Origin: Lachnospiraceae bacterium UBA3863
Lineage (GTDB): Bacteria; Bacillota; Clostridia; Lachnospirales; Lachnospiraceae
Direction of reading: 5' to 3'
Length of the DNA: 6,512 nt
NCBI GenBank assembly: GCA_002392385.1
Contig: DGGX01000159.1
Location: 1 to 6,512 of the forward strand
Below are positions 5,059 to 6,512 of this stretch, piece by piece. Every line of letters starts with the position of its first letter. The stretch's first letter is position 1. The translations under genes and the position numbers were made by a program. The notes under the pieces were generated by a model that saw only the letters and a program-made list of their open reading frames with translations, made no database searches and had not been told where the DNA came from.

Positions 5059-5961
5059 TCAGACCTTTTCCGCCTTCCTGTGCTGCTGCAGATACTGTCT
5101 GGGAGATATGCCGTAGTGCCTCATAAAAGCCCGGTAAAATGAGGAATAGTCGGTGAAACCGAACCTGACACAGGCCTCGCCGGCCTGGTCGCCGGCGAAG
5201 AGAGCGTCCAGACAGAGGGAGAGCCTTTTATTTGTAATATATCTGTGGAGGGAGATGCCGATCTTTTCCTTAAATAAATGAGCCAGGTGATATTTGCTGA
5301 CGTGCAGCCTGTCCGCCAGGATATCCAGGGTCAGGGGTTCCTCGATATGGCTCTCAATGTAGCGGACGGCACTCTCATAGAGGGTCCCGGGCGTGCGGGA
5401 GAGGGAGCCCCGGTTCTCCTGTTCGTAGGAGATCCTCGTCAGCCGCATGAGAAGATCCGCGAAGCCCAGGGAGACAAAGACCTCCCAGCCGTAGTGCTGG
5501 GTGTGGATCTCCTCCAGCAGTGAGAAGACGCGGGCCTGGACGGCATTGAAGGCGATCTCGTCCAGATGCATCACGCGTCCGCTGAGCGCCTCGCTGTGGG
5601 GCGCCTGCAGGAGCCGGGAGAAATCGCCTCCCATGGACATGAGCTGCTGGAGGTAATCGGGGCTGATCCACAGGACAAAACGTCTGTAGGCCGGGGCGTG
5701 TTCCCCCTCCTTCTCCGGATCCTGGACGGCCTGGTGCATGACGCCGGGCGGTATGATCACCACATCCCCGCTGCGCAGGCGGAAGACCCTGTCCCGGATC
5801 CGGATGGACACACGGCCGTCCACGAAGAAATAGAATTCGTAGTAATCGTGCGCGTGCACCGGGATCTGCTGAAGGCGCTGATCACTATAGTAGTAAAGTT
5901 CATAGTCCCGGGACAGCATGTACTGTCTTGTCGTAAAATTTGCCCGCAGTTCCTGACGCAT
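5059..5961 (-). CDS. AraC-family transcriptional regulator with cupin sensor domain
   Basis: A 300-residue cytoplasmic regulator. The N-terminal cupin-type domain is marked by IPVHAHDYYEFYFFVDG (33-49) and SGDVVIIPPGVMHQ (64-77), the usual sugar-binding pocket layout. The C-terminal AraC DNA-binding domain spans about 197-292. Its first helix-turn-helix is LTLDILADRLHVSKYHLAHLF (210-230); the second includes ACVRFGFTDYSSFYRAFMRH (263-282) and the GISPRQYL signature. I chose the ATG at 5961 because AGGAGG lies at 5976-5971, nine bases upstream. Longer in-frame starts at 6018 and 6075 exist but lack ribosome sites, and the 6075 start lies upstream of the possible -10 box at 6034-6039. The gene diverges from uxuA, so it probably activates or controls hexuronate catabolism in response to a uronic-acid-related ligand; that is inferred from context. 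Confidence 0.92.
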   Translation of the reverse strand: MRQELRANFTTRQYMLSRDYELYYYSDQRLQQIPVHAHDYYEFYFFVDGRVSIRIRDRVFRLRSGDVVIIPPGVMHQAVQDPEKEGEHAPAYRRFVLWISPDYLQQLMSMGGDFSRLLQAPHSEALSGRVMHLDEIAFNAVQARVFSLLEEIHTQHYGWEVFVSLGFADLLMRLTRISYEQENRGSLSRTPGTLYESAVRYIESHIEEPLTLDILADRLHVSKYHLAHLFKEKIGISLHRYITNKRLSLCLDALFAGDQAGEACVRFGFTDYSSFYRAFMRHYGISPRQYLQQHRKAEKV

Positions 5962-5970
5962 ATCCCTCTG

Positions 5971-5976
5971 CCTCCT
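5971..5976 (-). promoter_or_regulatory. Ribosome binding site that sets the AraC-type start
   Basis: A perfect AGGAGG on the minus strand is 9 bases from the ATG at 5961. The two longer in-frame ATGs (6018 and 6075) have no comparable site, so this decides the start. Confidence 0.8.
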
Positions 5977-6033
5977 GACCTTGTGGGACGGCCTTTTTGC
6001 CCCTCCGTCTCTGTTCATTTTACAAAGATTTTC

Positions 6034-6039
6034 ACTATA
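6034..6039 (-). promoter_or_regulatory. Possible -10 box for the AraC-type gene
   Basis: TATAGT on the minus strand would start transcription near 6027, leaving a leader of about 65 bases before the ATG at 5961. No good -35 box is found at 17 bases, so the promoter may need an activator or be miscalled. Confidence 0.3.
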
Positions 6040-6077
6040 AAGCAAGAAATGCAATGTAGCCGGCAAGATTATCAATA

Positions 6078-6106
6078 GGAAAAAGAGGGGAAAAATGGAA
6101 TAATAT
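6078..6106 (+). promoter_or_regulatory. Candidate regulator-binding direct repeats and -10 box before uxuA
   Basis: GGAAAAA occurs at 6078-6084 and again at 6089-6095, 11 bases apart, so on the same face of the helix. TAATAT (6101-6106) just after could be a -10 box, with no recognisable -35. An activator site overlapping the -35 region would suit an AraC-type regulator encoded divergently. No binding is proven. Confidence 0.35.
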
Positions 6107-6149
6107 AGATACCGAAAGAAACATCACGGGGATAAGTTAAAAAGAATCA

Positions 6150-6162
6150 GAACAGAATGTTC
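6150..6162 (+). promoter_or_regulatory. Small inverted repeat abutting the uxuA ribosome site
   Basis: GAACA and TGTTC flank GAA, giving a perfect 5-bp inverted repeat whose last base touches the AGGAGG at 6163-6168. It could be a small mRNA hairpin or a protein site; it is also short enough to be chance. Confidence 0.25.
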
Positions 6163-6175
6163 AGGAGGTATATTC

Positions 6176-6512
6176 ATGGAAATGACACTGCGCTGGTACG
6201 GTACCGGACATGACACTGTGACGCTTGAGCAGATCCGCCAGATTCCCGGCGTTACGGGCGTCATCACCACCCTTTATGACACCATGCCCGGCGAGGTCTG
6301 GACGCGCGAGAGGATCCACGCCCTCAAGGCGGAGGTCGAGGCTGCCGGCCTCAACCTGTCCGGCATCGAGAGCGTCAACGTCCACGAGGACATCAAGCTC
6401 GGCCGGCCTACAAGAGACCAGTATATCGACAACTATATCGAGACCCTCCGCAACCTGGGCGAGGAGGGCATCCGCCTTGTCTGCTATAACTTCATGCCTG
6501 TTTTTGACTGGA
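6176..6512 (+). CDS. uxuA: Mannonate dehydratase UxuA (5' part, cut by window end)
   Basis: The first 112 residues of D-mannonate dehydratase, which removes water from D-mannonate to give 2-keto-3-deoxygluconate in glucuronate breakdown (cytoplasm). The reading frame begins MEMTLRWYGTGHDTVTLEQI and continues with RQIPGVTGVITTLYD, GEVW, IESVNVHEDIKLG and VCYNFMPVFDW, all characteristic of the UxuA TIM-barrel family. The whole protein is normally about 350 residues, so roughly two thirds lies beyond the window. The start is supported by AGGAGG at 6163-6168, seven bases before the ATG at 6176. It is transcribed away from an AraC-type gene, a common local-regulator layout. Its codons are rich in C-ending forms, suggesting good expression when induced. 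No disruption is seen. Confidence 0.95.
   Translation, partial: MEMTLRWYGTGHDTVTLEQIRQIPGVTGVITTLYDTMPGEVWTRERIHALKAEVEAAGLNLSGIESVNVHEDIKLGRPTRDQYIDNYIETLRNLGEEGIRLVCYNFMPVFDW

Noticed and set aside
6020..6034. Possible catabolite response element (TGAAAATCTTTGTA on the minus strand)
   Set aside because: The central CG expected in a cre site is replaced by TC and another position also differs, so the match is too weak.
5059..6075. Longer 338-residue version of the AraC-type protein starting at 6075
   Set aside because: No ribosome site precedes 6075 or 6018, and the only -10-like box lies inside the extra part. The ATG at 5961 has AGGAGG nine bases away.
5566..6078. Plus-strand open frame of 170 codons
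   Set aside because: Antisense to the AraC-type gene, whose cupin and helix-turn-helix motifs are clear; the plus-strand product matches nothing.

Overview
The window looks like a chromosomal stretch from a fairly GC-rich member of the Clostridia, plausibly a Lachnospiraceae-type gut anaerobe. The evidence is Firmicutes-style AGGAGG ribosome sites, a secreted glucosaminidase with choline-binding-type cell-wall repeats, an SRP RNA resembling the Bacillus/Clostridium form next to tadA, a PucR/CdaR regulator beside a MalK/MsmX-type ATPase, and a uxuA gene divergent from an AraC regulator. This placement comes from gene content and recalled family sequences, not from a search.

Left part (1-1761, plus strand): the 3' end of a sugar ABC-transporter ATPase gene is followed by a strong terminator (526-562). 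Next is a PucR/CdaR-type regulator gene (629-1720). A hairpin with A and T runs on its two sides (1728-1761) can terminate both this gene and the convergent radical SAM gene.

Middle part (1768-4990, minus strand): reading leftwards, a sigma-A-type promoter (4962-4990) drives a secreted glucosaminidase gene (4904-3585). tadA (3581-3027) follows after only 3 bases. Just beyond tadA, a near-consensus promoter (3015-2987) precedes a structured RNA that I identify as the signal recognition particle RNA (about 2946-2797). A PflX-like radical SAM gene (2715-1768) comes next, where dnaX is commonly found after tadA and the SRP RNA gene in Firmicutes.

Right part (5059-6512): an AraC-family cupin regulator gene (minus strand) diverges from uxuA, mannonate dehydratase, which is cut by the window end. 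The 214-base space between them holds two GGAAAAA direct repeats 11 bases apart, a candidate operator. Together these look like a hexuronate-catabolism control unit.

The genes belong to known families, and I see no CRISPR array, transposase, tRNA, rRNA or clearly new multi-gene system. The most useful non-protein content is the SRP RNA gene, its unusual core base and a competing inverted repeat, together with several candidate control elements.
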